Part shown: positions 25,073 through 33,245 of the stretch, one piece after another
How positions within the stretch are numbered: position 1 is the first letter of the stretch
Layout of the letters: every line of letters starts with the position of its first letter
NCBI RefSeq assembly: GCF_042678945.1
Contig: NZ_JBHTLM010000002.1
Span: 1-64,000, forward strand
Origin: Fontibacillus puldeungensis
GTDB lineage: Bacteria; Bacillota; Bacilli; Paenibacillales; Paenibacillaceae
DNA length: 64,000 nt
Direction of reading: 5' to 3'
Notes under the pieces: generated by a model
Told to the model about the DNA's origin: nothing
The model's input: the letters and a program-made list of their open reading frames with translations, nothing else
Database searches by the model: none
Program-made: the position numbers and the translations under genes

Positions 25073-25983
25073 GACGCGGTCCCCTCCCCGATGACCTGCA
25101 TGAAGATGTCCTCCAGGGATTTCTTATTTTGTTCTACCCGGTAGATGGCATGTCCGTTCTCAACCAGGGCTTTCACCAGAGTTGCTACCTGCGGGTCTTG
25201 CATCCCCGGGAACGTCAGCAGTCCATTTTTCAACGTGCCAACCGCTCCCATGTCGCGAGCAATCCACAGCGCCGAATCAGGCTCGGATACAACAAACTCC
25301 ATATCACTGACGGATTCCAGACGCAAGTTCTCAATCGTATCCTGGAACACCATCTGTCCCTCGCGGATTATTCCGACGGTGTTGGCCATCAGCTCCATTT
25401 CCCCAAGCAGGTGGCTGGAGACGAGGACGGTGATCCCATACTGCTTCGGCATGCTCTTGATCAGCTCGCGAATTTCGTGAATCCCGGTAGGGTCGAGTCC
25501 ATTGGTCGGTTCATCCAGAATGAGCAGGTCCGGGCTGCCGAGCAAAGAGGCAGCAATACCGAGCCGCTGCTTCATCCCGAGCGAAAATCCCTTAACCGGT
25601 CTGCGCGCCTCGCTGGTAAGCGAGACAATTTCCAATACTTCATCGATACGAGACTTCGGCACCTGCAAAATCCGGCGAATCGCCTCCAGATTGTCGAAGG
25701 CGCTTAGGTGCCCGTAATAGGACGGATATTCGACCAGAGAACCGATACGGCGCAGGATCGCCAATTTGTCTTTTTGCAGCTCCTTCCCGAAAATACGGAT
25801 CGAACCGGCTGTTGGTTGGATGAGCCCGAGCAGCATCCGGATGGTCGTCGTTTTTCCGGCCCCGTTTGGTCCGAGAAAACCGTAAATATCTCCCTTAGCA
25901 ATTTCTAAATTCAAATGGTCCACTGCGGCGCGGCCGCGATATTTTTTCGTTAAACCTTGCGTTTGAATGATCAATTCACTCAC
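25069..25983 (-). CDS. ABC transporter ATPase, BcrA/LanF type
   Basis: A 304-residue ATPase with Walker A GPNGAGKTT, signature FSLGMKQRLGIA and Walker B LLILDEPTNGLDP, plus a ~90-residue C-terminal domain. This is the layout of bacitracin and lantibiotic resistance exporters. GTG 25983 with GAGGTG six bases upstream gives VSELIIQTQGLTKKY; the longer frame overlaps that box and is rejected. It works with the two permeases downstream and is presumably induced by the two-component system upstream. Confidence 0.88.
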   Translation of the reverse strand: MSELIIQTQGLTKKYRGRAAVDHLNLEIAKGDIYGFLGPNGAGKTTTIRMLLGLIQPTAGSIRIFGKELQKDKLAILRRIGSLVEYPSYYGHLSAFDNLEAIRRILQVPKSRIDEVLEIVSLTSEARRPVKGFSLGMKQRLGIAASLLGSPDLLILDEPTNGLDPTGIHEIRELIKSMPKQYGITVLVSSHLLGEMELMANTVGIIREGQMVFQDTIENLRLESVSDMEFVVSEPDSALWIARDMGAVGTLKNGLLTFPGMQDPQVATLVKALVENGHAIYRVEQNKKSLEDIFMQVIGEGTAS

Positions 25984-26053
25984 GATTATCACCTCGAGAA
26001 CTATCATATCGTCCGAAGTTTAAACGTGAAGTGGGGGCAAGTTTAAGTTTTGT

Positions 26054-27451
26054 TTAAAAAGCGGCCGGGAAAATGTACATTCGTGTGCCCGCGCTGGACG
26101 ATTCCGTTTCCCGTATCAGGTGCATTTCCCTCAGCAGCAAATCGACGATTTGCAGTCCCAGCCCGGCCCCGCTGGCCTGGGAAGCTACCTCCATACCGGG
26201 ACCGTGGTCGCTAATAACGAGTGCGGTGACGTTTCGCCATGGCTCCAGCGTGATGCCGACGTAACCGCCCGATCCTGCGTGGCGGACCAGGTTTTGAAAC
26301 AGGTTGTCGAGCACCCGGCGCAGACCCTGCTCATCGATTTGCCAATACAGTGGCTCATCGTCCGGTAGATCGATGTCTGGGGAGATTCCGGCTTTTTCCC
26401 AAACCGGATACCAAGCAGCCGCGCTTTGCCGAACAATCCGCAGCACGTCCTTTTTCTCCAGATTGACGGCATAACGTCCGCTGGATAGCAAATTATAAGA
26501 TAACAGATGATCCATGAGGACGGATAAATCTGTTATCTTCGTTTCCATGAGGGTCAGCGATTGCTTCCCATGCTCGGACAAAGGTTCCTCACGAAGCGAA
26601 TACAAGTGACTGGCGAGCACTGTCAGTGGCGTTCGCAAATCATGGGACAGGTGGCTGATCAGATTTTTGCGCAGTTCTTCTTCCTGATGTTCCCGTTTCT
26701 TGCTGCTCTCCAGTTGATAAACCATACGGTTGAAGGCTTGCTCCAAACGGCCGATTTCGTCCGGACGTCCCGCCTGGATCGGCGCAGGCATGCCGTCCTT
26801 TTGCGTGAGAGTCATCCCATATTCCAGACGCAGCAGTCTTTTACGAATATCCCGGAAAAACAAATAGGACAGCAAAATGAAAAAACCTAGCAACAAAGCG
26901 ATAATTACCCCGAAGAAGCGGCCGTCATCCGGCCCATCGTGAGCAGTGCGGTTGAGAAAGCGGCGCGGCAGCTCCAGCACCATGAATCCCTGCCGCATCT
27001 TCTCGTTTCCGCCGATAAAGGCGACGACCGTGAAGGGGTCGGAGTTGGACCTATTTTTCATAAATGCGATCGTATCCTCCAGAGACCATTTGGTTGGCAG
27101 GTCGGTTTGCTTAGGAAGCTGCAGGTGTGTAGTTCCCGAGGAATCCACCCAGTACAGCGAGGCATCGGCATATTTGCGTTTGAGCTCTCTAAGCTTGTTG
27201 TCAATCGCTTCCGGCTTGGCATTACGCAGCGACAGTGCCTCTTTGTGCCATCTGTTCTCCACATCGGTTCCGGTCCCGTAGGGGAGCGTTTTTGTGTACG
27301 GCTCATGCGGGTGAATCATATAACTGACGCCCCAGGAGGCGATATAGCTGATCGGAATCAGAATGGGTATAAAAATAAGCGCCAAAACGTTGATCAGCAC
27401 ATACCGCGTAAGCAGCGAGTTTTTAAACTTGTAAATCGGCTTGAGCTTCAT
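26054..27451 (-). CDS. Sensor histidine kinase
   Basis: A 465-residue membrane kinase: TM1 ~16-40, an extracytoplasmic sensor ~45-180, TM2 ~180-200, a HAMP-like linker, and the phosphoacceptor His270 in SHLSHDLRTPLTVL. The ATPase boxes are N (DNLFQNLVRHAG), G1 (ISDHGPGME) and G2 (GAGLGLQIV). ATGA overlap with the response regulator gene. The large extracellular loop suggests direct ligand sensing, unlike the short-loop BceS kinases. Confidence 0.9.
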   Translation of the reverse strand: MKLKPIYKFKNSLLTRYVLINVLALIFIPILIPISYIASWGVSYMIHPHEPYTKTLPYGTGTDVENRWHKEALSLRNAKPEAIDNKLRELKRKYADASLYWVDSSGTTHLQLPKQTDLPTKWSLEDTIAFMKNRSNSDPFTVVAFIGGNEKMRQGFMVLELPRRFLNRTAHDGPDDGRFFGVIIALLLGFFILLSYLFFRDIRKRLLRLEYGMTLTQKDGMPAPIQAGRPDEIGRLEQAFNRMVYQLESSKKREHQEEELRKNLISHLSHDLRTPLTVLASHLYSLREEPLSEHGKQSLTLMETKITDLSVLMDHLLSYNLLSSGRYAVNLEKKDVLRIVRQSAAAWYPVWEKAGISPDIDLPDDEPLYWQIDEQGLRRVLDNLFQNLVRHAGSGGYVGITLEPWRNVTALVISDHGPGMEVASQASGAGLGLQIVDLLLREMHLIRETESSSAGTRMYIFPAAF

Positions 27452-28125
27452 GCTTTCACCCGATACCCGATGCCGCGAATCGTCTCAATGACTTCAGGGT
27501 TCGCGGGATCTCTTTCGATTTTTTCGCGCAGATGGCGAATATGTACCATTAATGTTTTATCTCCATCAAGGTAAGTTTCACCCCATACGGCTTCATAAAT
27601 TTGTTCTTTAGTCAGAATTTGCCCCAAATGACGGAGCAGAAAGATGAAAATGTAATACTGCTTACCGGTCAGGACAATTTCTTCGCCTGTATCTTGATTA
27701 AAGATTCGATTTTCCTTTTCATGAATGAGTAAATGCTTGATCCGCAGTGGCTGCGCATCTTGGCTTCCACTGCGGCGCAGCAGCACCTCTATGCGGGCTA
27801 CCAGCTCGTCCGGGTGGAACGGCTTGGTCAAATAATCGTCAGCAAATTTGAGCCCTTGCAGCTTGTCATCGATCGAAGACCGAGCAGACAGCATCAATAT
27901 AGGAAGCTCAGGGTATTGTTTCTTGAGCCGACCACCGACAGTGAATCCATCCAGGCCGGGTAGCATCACGTCCAGAATCACAAGCCCGCATGCGGCTGCT
28001 TCCTCTACAGCACGTTCACCGCTCGTTAGCCAGGTTACGGCATAGCCGCGGTCCTGCAAATTTTGGCTGACCCATTCGCCGATTTCCTTGTCGTCTTCAA
28101 TATATAGCAGATGTGTACTTGTCAT
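27448..28125 (-). CDS. OmpR-family response regulator
   Basis: A 225-residue regulator with receiver residues Asp11-Asp12, phosphoacceptor Asp52 (VILDVMLPGLDG) and Lys in YLTKPF. The C-terminal winged helix is intact (LTKEQIYEAVWGETYLDGDK; VHIRHLREKIE). Of the adjacent GTG (28128) and ATG (28125), the latter is better spaced from AGGAGGGG. First gene of the operon with the kinase and ABC exporter. Confidence 0.92.
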   Translation of the reverse strand: MTSTHLLYIEDDKEIGEWVSQNLQDRGYAVTWLTSGERAVEEAAACGLVILDVMLPGLDGFTVGGRLKKQYPELPILMLSARSSIDDKLQGLKFADDYLTKPFHPDELVARIEVLLRRSGSQDAQPLRIKHLLIHEKENRIFNQDTGEEIVLTGKQYYIFIFLLRHLGQILTKEQIYEAVWGETYLDGDKTLMVHIRHLREKIERDPANPEVIETIRGIGYRVKA

Positions 28126-28201
28126 CACGGTCCCCTCCTGACTCTATTTTGGCAAAATCCCAGCAAAAAAGAAACGGCCTGTTTCTCATTCCCGTTCAGT
28201 T

Positions 28202-28217
28202 TGTGAGTGGAATCACA
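28202..28217 (+). promoter_or_regulatory. Fnr/Crp-type operator before the DUF1858 gene
   Basis: TGTGAGTGGAATCACA is a perfect match to the TGTGA-N6-TCACA half-site arrangement, embedded in TTTGTGA...TCACAAA. A possible -10, TATGCT (28234-28239), would place it near position -37 to -40, suitable for class II activation. Downstream genes encode anaerobic/NO-type proteins, which favours Fnr. It is ~80 bases before the start and also ~75 bases from the divergent response-regulator gene. Confidence 0.7.
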
Positions 28218-28298
28218 AATACGACCCTTGTTGTATGCTACGTTGGATACGAGAATAATTATCATTCAAATTTTAGTGAATGAAGGCGGCGATCGCAG

Positions 28299-28526
28299 AT
28301 GACGAAAACGATTGATTTGCGCAAAACCGTATATGAGCTGTGCTCGGCGGATCCCGGTATACTGGACGTCATGGTGGAGCTTGGATTCGAGCAAATCGCC
28401 AAACCGGGGATGCTGCAGAGCGCAGGACGTTTTATGACGATTCCAAAAGGAGCCAGATTGAAAAAGATCGGTCTGGATACGATAAAATCAGCTTTTCAGG
28501 CGAGAGGCTACGAAATTATAGAGTAA
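28299..28526 (+). CDS. DUF1858 small protein
   Basis: A 75-residue protein matching the DUF1858 type (TIDLRKTVYELCSADPGILD...ELGFEQI), a small domain often fused or adjacent to hemerythrin and hybrid-cluster-like proteins. It starts 80 bases after an Fnr-type box and is followed by the DUF438 gene 28 bases later, as in many Firmicutes. Probably part of a low-oxygen or nitrosative-stress response; the biochemical role is unknown. Confidence 0.82.
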   Translation: MTKTIDLRKTVYELCSADPGILDVMVELGFEQIAKPGMLQSAGRFMTIPKGARLKKIGLDTIKSAFQARGYEIIE

Positions 28527-28554
28527 ATTATTTACGATATGGGAGGAACGAAAT

Positions 28555-29838
28555 ATGAGCGAACTGATCAATAACCGCGAGCACAGCGTGCCGGAGCAAG
28601 GGCGCCGTCAGGAGCTGCTCAAGCAAATCATCAAGGAGCTTCATCAGGGGAAAAGCGTTGAGGAAGTCAAAGCACGTTTTGAGGAAGCGGTCGGCGACGT
28701 GACGGTCACGGAAATTTCCGCGATGGAGCATGCGTTGATGGAAGAGGAAGGCATTCCGGTGTCCGAAGTACAGCGTCTGTGCTCGGTGCATACAGCGATC
28801 TTCAAAGGCTCGATTGAGGAGATTCACCGCTCGTCCAAGCCGGAGGAGCAGCCTGGTCATCCGGTGCACACGTTCAAGCTGGAAAATCGCGAGATTGAGC
28901 GCCTGGTAAACTTTAAGCTGCAGCTGCATCTGGATAAGTTCCGCAAGGACGACCGCGAGGAGATTGTCTTTAAGCTGCTGGAGGACCTCAGCCTCCTTCT
29001 CGATCTTGATAAACACTACAGCCGGAAGGAAAATCTGTTGTTCCCTTACCTTGAGCGGTACGGCATTTACGGCCCGACTACTGTGATGTGGGGCGTCGAT
29101 GACGGCATCCGCGCCATGATCAAAGAGGTCAAGGGCAAACTGGGGAACGGGGAAACGGATAAAGAGGAAATTTGCGGCGATCTGGAGCGTATCATTAAGG
29201 AAGTCAACGAGATGATCTTTAAGGAAGAAAATATTTTGCTGCCGATGGCATTGGAGAAATTGACGGAGGACGAGTGGGTCAAGATCGCTCGGGAAAGCGA
29301 TGAGATCGGATTTTGTCTGACGGCTCCGGAACGGGAATGGATTCCCGAACGCGTGCCGCTGCCAGATGAGGAAGGCGGCAATCCAGCGGAGGGCGGCAGG
29401 TCGGATTCAAATCCAGAGCAGGGCCATGCGCCGCAGGGCTTCGTGAAGTTCGAAACGGGCCTATTATCGATGGAACAGCTCGAAGCGTTGATGAACCATC
29501 TGCCGGTGGACCTGACGTTTATTGACGAGAATGACGTGGTTCGTTACTTCTCCCATGGCAAGGAACGGATATTCGCTCGGACCAAGGCTGTAATTGGCCG
29601 TACCGTGCAGAATTGCCATCCGCCGCAAAGCGTACATGTCGTTAATAAGCTGCTGGCTGATTTCAAAGCCGGCCGGAAGGATTCCGAGGATTTCTGGATT
29701 CAAATCAAAGACAAATTCGTGTACATCCGCTACTTTGCGGTGCGCAGTGAAGACGGACGATACCTAGGCACTCTGGAATTTACGCAAAATATCGCCCCGA
29801 TTCGCGAGCTTGAGGGACAAAAGCGAATTTTATCTTAG
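28555..29838 (+). CDS. DUF438 protein with hemerythrin and PAS domains
   Basis: A 427-residue cytoplasmic protein. Residues ~1-75 are DUF438. Residues ~110-240 are a hemerythrin HHE domain with iron ligands likely in LDKHYSRKENLLFPYLE and FKEENILLPMAL. Residues ~300-425 are a PAS domain (LPVDLTFIDENDVVRYFSHG, VGRTVQNCHPPQSVH type). The Gly/Pro/Ser-rich linker 275-300 separates them. It probably senses oxygen or NO through the di-iron site. A GGGAGG box precedes the ATG; cotranscribed with DUF1858. Confidence 0.87.
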   Translation: MSELINNREHSVPEQGRRQELLKQIIKELHQGKSVEEVKARFEEAVGDVTVTEISAMEHALMEEEGIPVSEVQRLCSVHTAIFKGSIEEIHRSSKPEEQPGHPVHTFKLENREIERLVNFKLQLHLDKFRKDDREEIVFKLLEDLSLLLDLDKHYSRKENLLFPYLERYGIYGPTTVMWGVDDGIRAMIKEVKGKLGNGETDKEEICGDLERIIKEVNEMIFKEENILLPMALEKLTEDEWVKIARESDEIGFCLTAPEREWIPERVPLPDEEGGNPAEGGRSDSNPEQGHAPQGFVKFETGLLSMEQLEALMNHLPVDLTFIDENDVVRYFSHGKERIFARTKAVIGRTVQNCHPPQSVHVVNKLLADFKAGRKDSEDFWIQIKDKFVYIRYFAVRSEDGRYLGTLEFTQNIAPIRELEGQKRILS

Positions 29839-29849
29839 TTTGGTTGCCT

Positions 29850-29892
29850 TCAGCCCCAACTTTCGCTAACAGCGAAGGAGGGGGCTTTTTTT
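29850..29892 (+). terminator. Terminator after the DUF438 gene
   Basis: AGCCCC...GGGGGCT outer stem with an inner CTTTCGCT/AGCGAAG stem, then seven T. Confidence 0.88.
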
Positions 29893-29968
29893 ACTGAGTC
29901 AGCGTGTTGGAAACTAAGCTTAACTAAACGAAGTGATGTAAATGTAGGAATCGGTAATCTACGTCAAA

Positions 29969-29989
29969 TAGATGCACAAAATACATTTA
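29969..29989 (+). repeat. Family A solitary unit
   Basis: TAGATGCA, CAAAA, TACATTTA matches the family A consensus. A very degenerate partner may lie ~48 bases upstream near 29921 (TTAACTAAA...). I read it as the decayed remains of a four-unit element. Confidence 0.65.
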
Positions 29990-30200
29990 GATTGAGCGGC
30001 GACCTGGGGTCGGACGTGGTCGGGTCAAGGTAAAGGACATACGGAATACCTGCTCTTCTTTGCTCCTGCTTGTGATCAACTTCATATACCACAATCCCTT
30101 GTCTCCCTAGGGTTTTGCGTATCCTGCCTTCTCTTGACCGAACGGGAGGGTTCGCTTATAGTTGGTACGTAGGAGCAAAATGGCCCAAACAGGCAGTTCT

Positions 30201-30219
30201 AATCCGTAACCTACGGATT
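30201..30219. promoter_or_regulatory. Perfect inverted repeat upstream of glcK
   Basis: AATCCGTA-ACC-TACGGATT, about 90 bases before the glcK start. A dyad of this form could be a repressor operator, or an isolated hairpin; no T-tract follows, so it is not a terminator. Confidence 0.4.
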
Positions 30220-30307
30220 TAGGACACAGGAGATTAAAGCTCTATTTAGCGAAAAATACTAACCAAACCGATTTACCATATTATTTGAGAAAAAGGTGGC
30301 TTGTGAA

Positions 30308-31258
30308 ATGTCTGAAAAAATCTACATCGGTGTTGACCTAGGCGGTACGGCAATCAAAGTCGGCATTTGTAATGAAGAAGGGCAGCTGCTTCATACGTAT
30401 GAAGGTCCGACCGAAGTCGCTAAGGGCGCGGATACGGTCGTCGCCAACATCGAGAAGTACGTCCGGCAAGTCGTAGAAGAATCGCCGTTCGCTTGGGAGC
30501 AGGTAGCAGGAGTTGGCGCCGGGGTCGCCGGATTTACCAATGTCCGCGAAGGCATCATTATTCTTGCTCCGAATGTAGGTTTGAAGGATCTCCACATTCG
30601 TGAAATCCTGGAGCAGCGACTCGGCAAGCCGATCAAAATAGACAACGATGCCAATGTAGCAGCTTTAGGTGAAGCCTGGGGCGGCGCAGGCAAAGGCATA
30701 GAAAACTGCGTCTGCTATACGCTGGGCACTGGCGTCGGCGGGGGTATTATTATCAACGGCAAGATCTACCAAGGTTTCTCCGGGATGGCCGGCGAACTGG
30801 GACATATGTCTGTTGTTCCTGATTTGGAAGCGATCGGCTGCGGCTGTGGTCAAATGGGCTGCCTTGAGACCGTTTCTTCCGCAACGGGCATTATTCGTAT
30901 GGCGAAGGACGCGGTTGCCCGCGGGGACCGCACTTCACTCTCGCACGTCGAGAACATTATGGCGAAAGACGTATTCGATGCCGCGAAGGAAGGCGACGAG
31001 GCGGCGATCCGCATCGTAAACCGGGCGGCTTACTACCTGGGCAAATCGATGGCTGCGGTTGCTGTCATTCTGAATCCGGAGCTGTTTATTGTAGGCGGCG
31101 GCGTTTCCAAAGCAGGAGATATTCTGTTTAACGAAATTCGCAGCGTGTTTGCGAAGCTGACGCCAGAGCCAGTACAAAAGGGTATGAAAATCGTGCCCGC
31201 CACTTTAGGAAATGACGCAGGAATGGTTGGCGCTGCAGGCCTGTTCCTTCGCTCCTAG
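30308..31258 (+). CDS. glcK: Glucokinase, ROK family
   Basis: A 316-residue ATP-dependent glucose kinase supplying glucose-6-phosphate. The ATP site is GVDLGGTAIKVG, catalytic Asp114 is in IDNDANVAALGE, the ROK zinc motif CGCGQMGC spans 178-185, and GTGVGGGIIINGKI follows. ATG 30308, eight bases after AAGGTGG, is preferred to the in-frame GTG 30296 that lies inside that box. It precedes rapZ by 55 bases. Confidence 0.93.
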   Translation: MSEKIYIGVDLGGTAIKVGICNEEGQLLHTYEGPTEVAKGADTVVANIEKYVRQVVEESPFAWEQVAGVGAGVAGFTNVREGIIILAPNVGLKDLHIREILEQRLGKPIKIDNDANVAALGEAWGGAGKGIENCVCYTLGTGVGGGIIINGKIYQGFSGMAGELGHMSVVPDLEAIGCGCGQMGCLETVSSATGIIRMAKDAVARGDRTSLSHVENIMAKDVFDAAKEGDEAAIRIVNRAAYYLGKSMAAVAVILNPELFIVGGGVSKAGDILFNEIRSVFAKLTPEPVQKGMKIVPATLGNDAGMVGAAGLFLRS

Positions 31259-31313
31259 ACAAACCAGGCGGATTCTAACGGAACAAAGTGAATTTAAGCG
31301 GGGAGGGATTACA

Positions 31314-32207
31314 ATGCCGGAAAAGGAAACGAGTTCAGTAGCCAATCTGATTATCATTACGGGCATGTCGGGTGCAGGGAAGTCGCTTGCCGTACGGAGT
31401 TTGGAGGATCTCGGATTTTTCTGCGTGGATAATTTGCCTCCGGTGCTGATTCCCAAATTTGCTGAACTTATTGAGCAATCAAAAGGGAAAATCGCCAAAA
31501 TCGCGCTTGTTATCGACCTACGCGGCCGTGAGTTTTTCACCGCGCTGTCGGAGTCATTAGCATATATTAAAGATCATTTCACCATTAAATGTGAAATTCT
31601 GTTCCTGGATGCGACCGATTCCATACTCGTTCAAAGATATAAGGAGAGCCGACGTCGCCACCCTCTCGCTCCTGAAGGTATGCCGCTTGACGGGATAAAG
31701 CTGGAGCGGAAGATGCTGGATGAGCTAAGAATGTCAGCTACCCAGGTGATCGATACAAGCAACATGAAGCCGGCACAGTTGAAGGAGAAAATCATATCCC
31801 GGTTTTCTCATCTGGAGAGCAGCAACTTATCCGTAAACATTACTTCATTCGGTTTTAAATATGGAATACCGATCGATGCCGATCTGGTATTTGATGTTCG
31901 TTTTTTGCCAAATCCCCATTACATTGAGCAGCTTCGTCCACACACCGGACAAGACAGCGATGTATATGATTATGTAATGAAGTGGCCGGAGACGCAAACC
32001 TTCCTGATCAAGCTGCTCGATCTACTGCACTTCTTATTGCCGCAGTACCACAAAGAGGGCAAAAGTCAGGTCATTATTGCGATCGGCTGCACCGGAGGCA
32101 AGCACCGCTCGGTGGCTATTGCCGAATATCTAGGCCGGATGCTCGGAGCCAGCGAAACGGAGACCGTTCGCGTAAGTCACCGAGACGAGGGCCGAGACCG
32201 GAATTAA
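31314..32207 (+). CDS. rapZ: RapZ-type nucleotide-binding protein (YvcJ)
   Basis: A 297-residue P-loop protein. Walker A GMSGAGKS is at 17-24, the Walker-B-like FCVDNLPPVLI follows, and the conserved C-terminal domain contains IAIGCTGGKHRSV. In B. subtilis YvcJ binds and hydrolyses GTP; in E. coli RapZ controls the GlmZ small RNA. ATG 31314 after GGGAGGG is chosen over a longer frame running into glcK. First of the conserved rapZ-yvcK-whiA trio. Confidence 0.95.
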   Translation: MPEKETSSVANLIIITGMSGAGKSLAVRSLEDLGFFCVDNLPPVLIPKFAELIEQSKGKIAKIALVIDLRGREFFTALSESLAYIKDHFTIKCEILFLDATDSILVQRYKESRRRHPLAPEGMPLDGIKLERKMLDELRMSATQVIDTSNMKPAQLKEKIISRFSHLESSNLSVNITSFGFKYGIPIDADLVFDVRFLPNPHYIEQLRPHTGQDSDVYDYVMKWPETQTFLIKLLDLLHFLLPQYHKEGKSQVIIAIGCTGGKHRSVAIAEYLGRMLGASETETVRVSHRDEGRDRN

Positions 32208-32250
32208 ACGAGCTTCTCATTGGAACTCGAATTAAGAGGTGAACCATTAA

Positions 32251-33240
32251 GTGATACATCGGGCTAAGGAAGGAAGAGTTCCGCGAATCGTCGTAATGGG
32301 CGGGGGAACGGGGCTGTCCGTCATGCTTCGCGGATTAAAGGAGAAACCGCTCGATATCACGGCTATTGTAACTGTAGCCGACGATGGGGGCAGCTCTGGT
32401 ATTCTTCGAAATGAATTGCAAATGCCGCCTCCTGGCGATATTCGCAACGTACTGACAGCATTGGCTGATGTTGAACCGCTTTTGTCGGATATGCTGAACT
32501 ATCGTTTTTCGGCAGGTTCCGGACTAGCTGGGCACAGCTTGGGCAACCTAATTTTAGCGGCAATTACGGATATATCCGGTGACTTTGTTACCGCGGTACG
32601 TGAGCTAAGCCGCGTGTTTGCTGTGCGGGGGCGGGTGCTTCCGGCCGCAGGTCAAGCGGTTGTGCTCCATGCGGAGATGGAGGACGGCACGATCGTCACT
32701 GGGGAATCGAAGATCCCGCAGGTCAGAGGTAAGATCAAACGGATTTTTCTCGAGCCTGAAGTTGTTGAACCGCTTCCTGAGGCGGTGGATGCGATTCGGG
32801 AAGCCGATGCAATTCTGATCGGTCCGGGAAGTCTGTATACAAGCATTATCCCAAATTTGCTGGTGCCGAAGCTGGCGGAGGCGATTTTGGAAAACTCGTC
32901 GGCTATCAAAATTTTTATATGCAATGTAATGACGCAGCCTGGAGAAACGGACGGCTATACGGTGAGTGATCACCTGCAGGCGGTATACGACCATGTTGGC
33001 CAGCACTTATTTGATTATATTATTGTAAATGATGGCGAAATACCGACGCAGGTTCAAGATTTTTACGCCGAAAAAGGTGCCAAGCCGGTGGAAGTCGACT
33101 GGGATAACGTCACCGGTCAAGGCTATAAAGTTATAGCGGACACGCTCGTGTTGTTCCGCCGTTATTTACGGCATGATGCGGACAAACTGAGCCATCACAT
33201 TTATCAGCTTGTGCAAAACTGGATTTTACGAAAGAGGTGA
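32251..33240 (+). CDS. yvcK: Gluconeogenesis factor YvcK/GlmR
   Basis: A 329-residue CofD-like protein with MGGGTGLSVMLRGLK at the N-terminus, VADDGGSSGILR, and GPGSLYTSIIPNLL in the nucleotide-sugar site. In B. subtilis it is needed for growth on gluconeogenic carbon and modulates UDP-GlcNAc synthesis. GTG start at 32251 with GAGGTG nine bases upstream. The gene ends five bases before whiA. Confidence 0.95.
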   Translation: MIHRAKEGRVPRIVVMGGGTGLSVMLRGLKEKPLDITAIVTVADDGGSSGILRNELQMPPPGDIRNVLTALADVEPLLSDMLNYRFSAGSGLAGHSLGNLILAAITDISGDFVTAVRELSRVFAVRGRVLPAAGQAVVLHAEMEDGTIVTGESKIPQVRGKIKRIFLEPEVVEPLPEAVDAIREADAILIGPGSLYTSIIPNLLVPKLAEAILENSSAIKIFICNVMTQPGETDGYTVSDHLQAVYDHVGQHLFDYIIVNDGEIPTQVQDFYAEKGAKPVEVDWDNVTGQGYKVIADTLVLFRRYLRHDADKLSHHIYQLVQNWILRKR

Positions 33241-33245
33241 GTCCC

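Larger units (their letters stand above)
29895..30307. other. Gene-free stretch before glcK
   Basis: About 410 bases without a supported gene. It holds one family A unit (29969) and a perfect inverted repeat (30201-30219). The rest shows no clear promoter, cre box, RNA motif or coding potential. Confidence 0.6.

Noticed and set aside
28251..28270. Fur box (GAGAATAATTATCATTC) before the DUF1858 gene
   Set aside because: Only partial match to the 7-1-7 consensus and no iron-related gene downstream; too weak to list.
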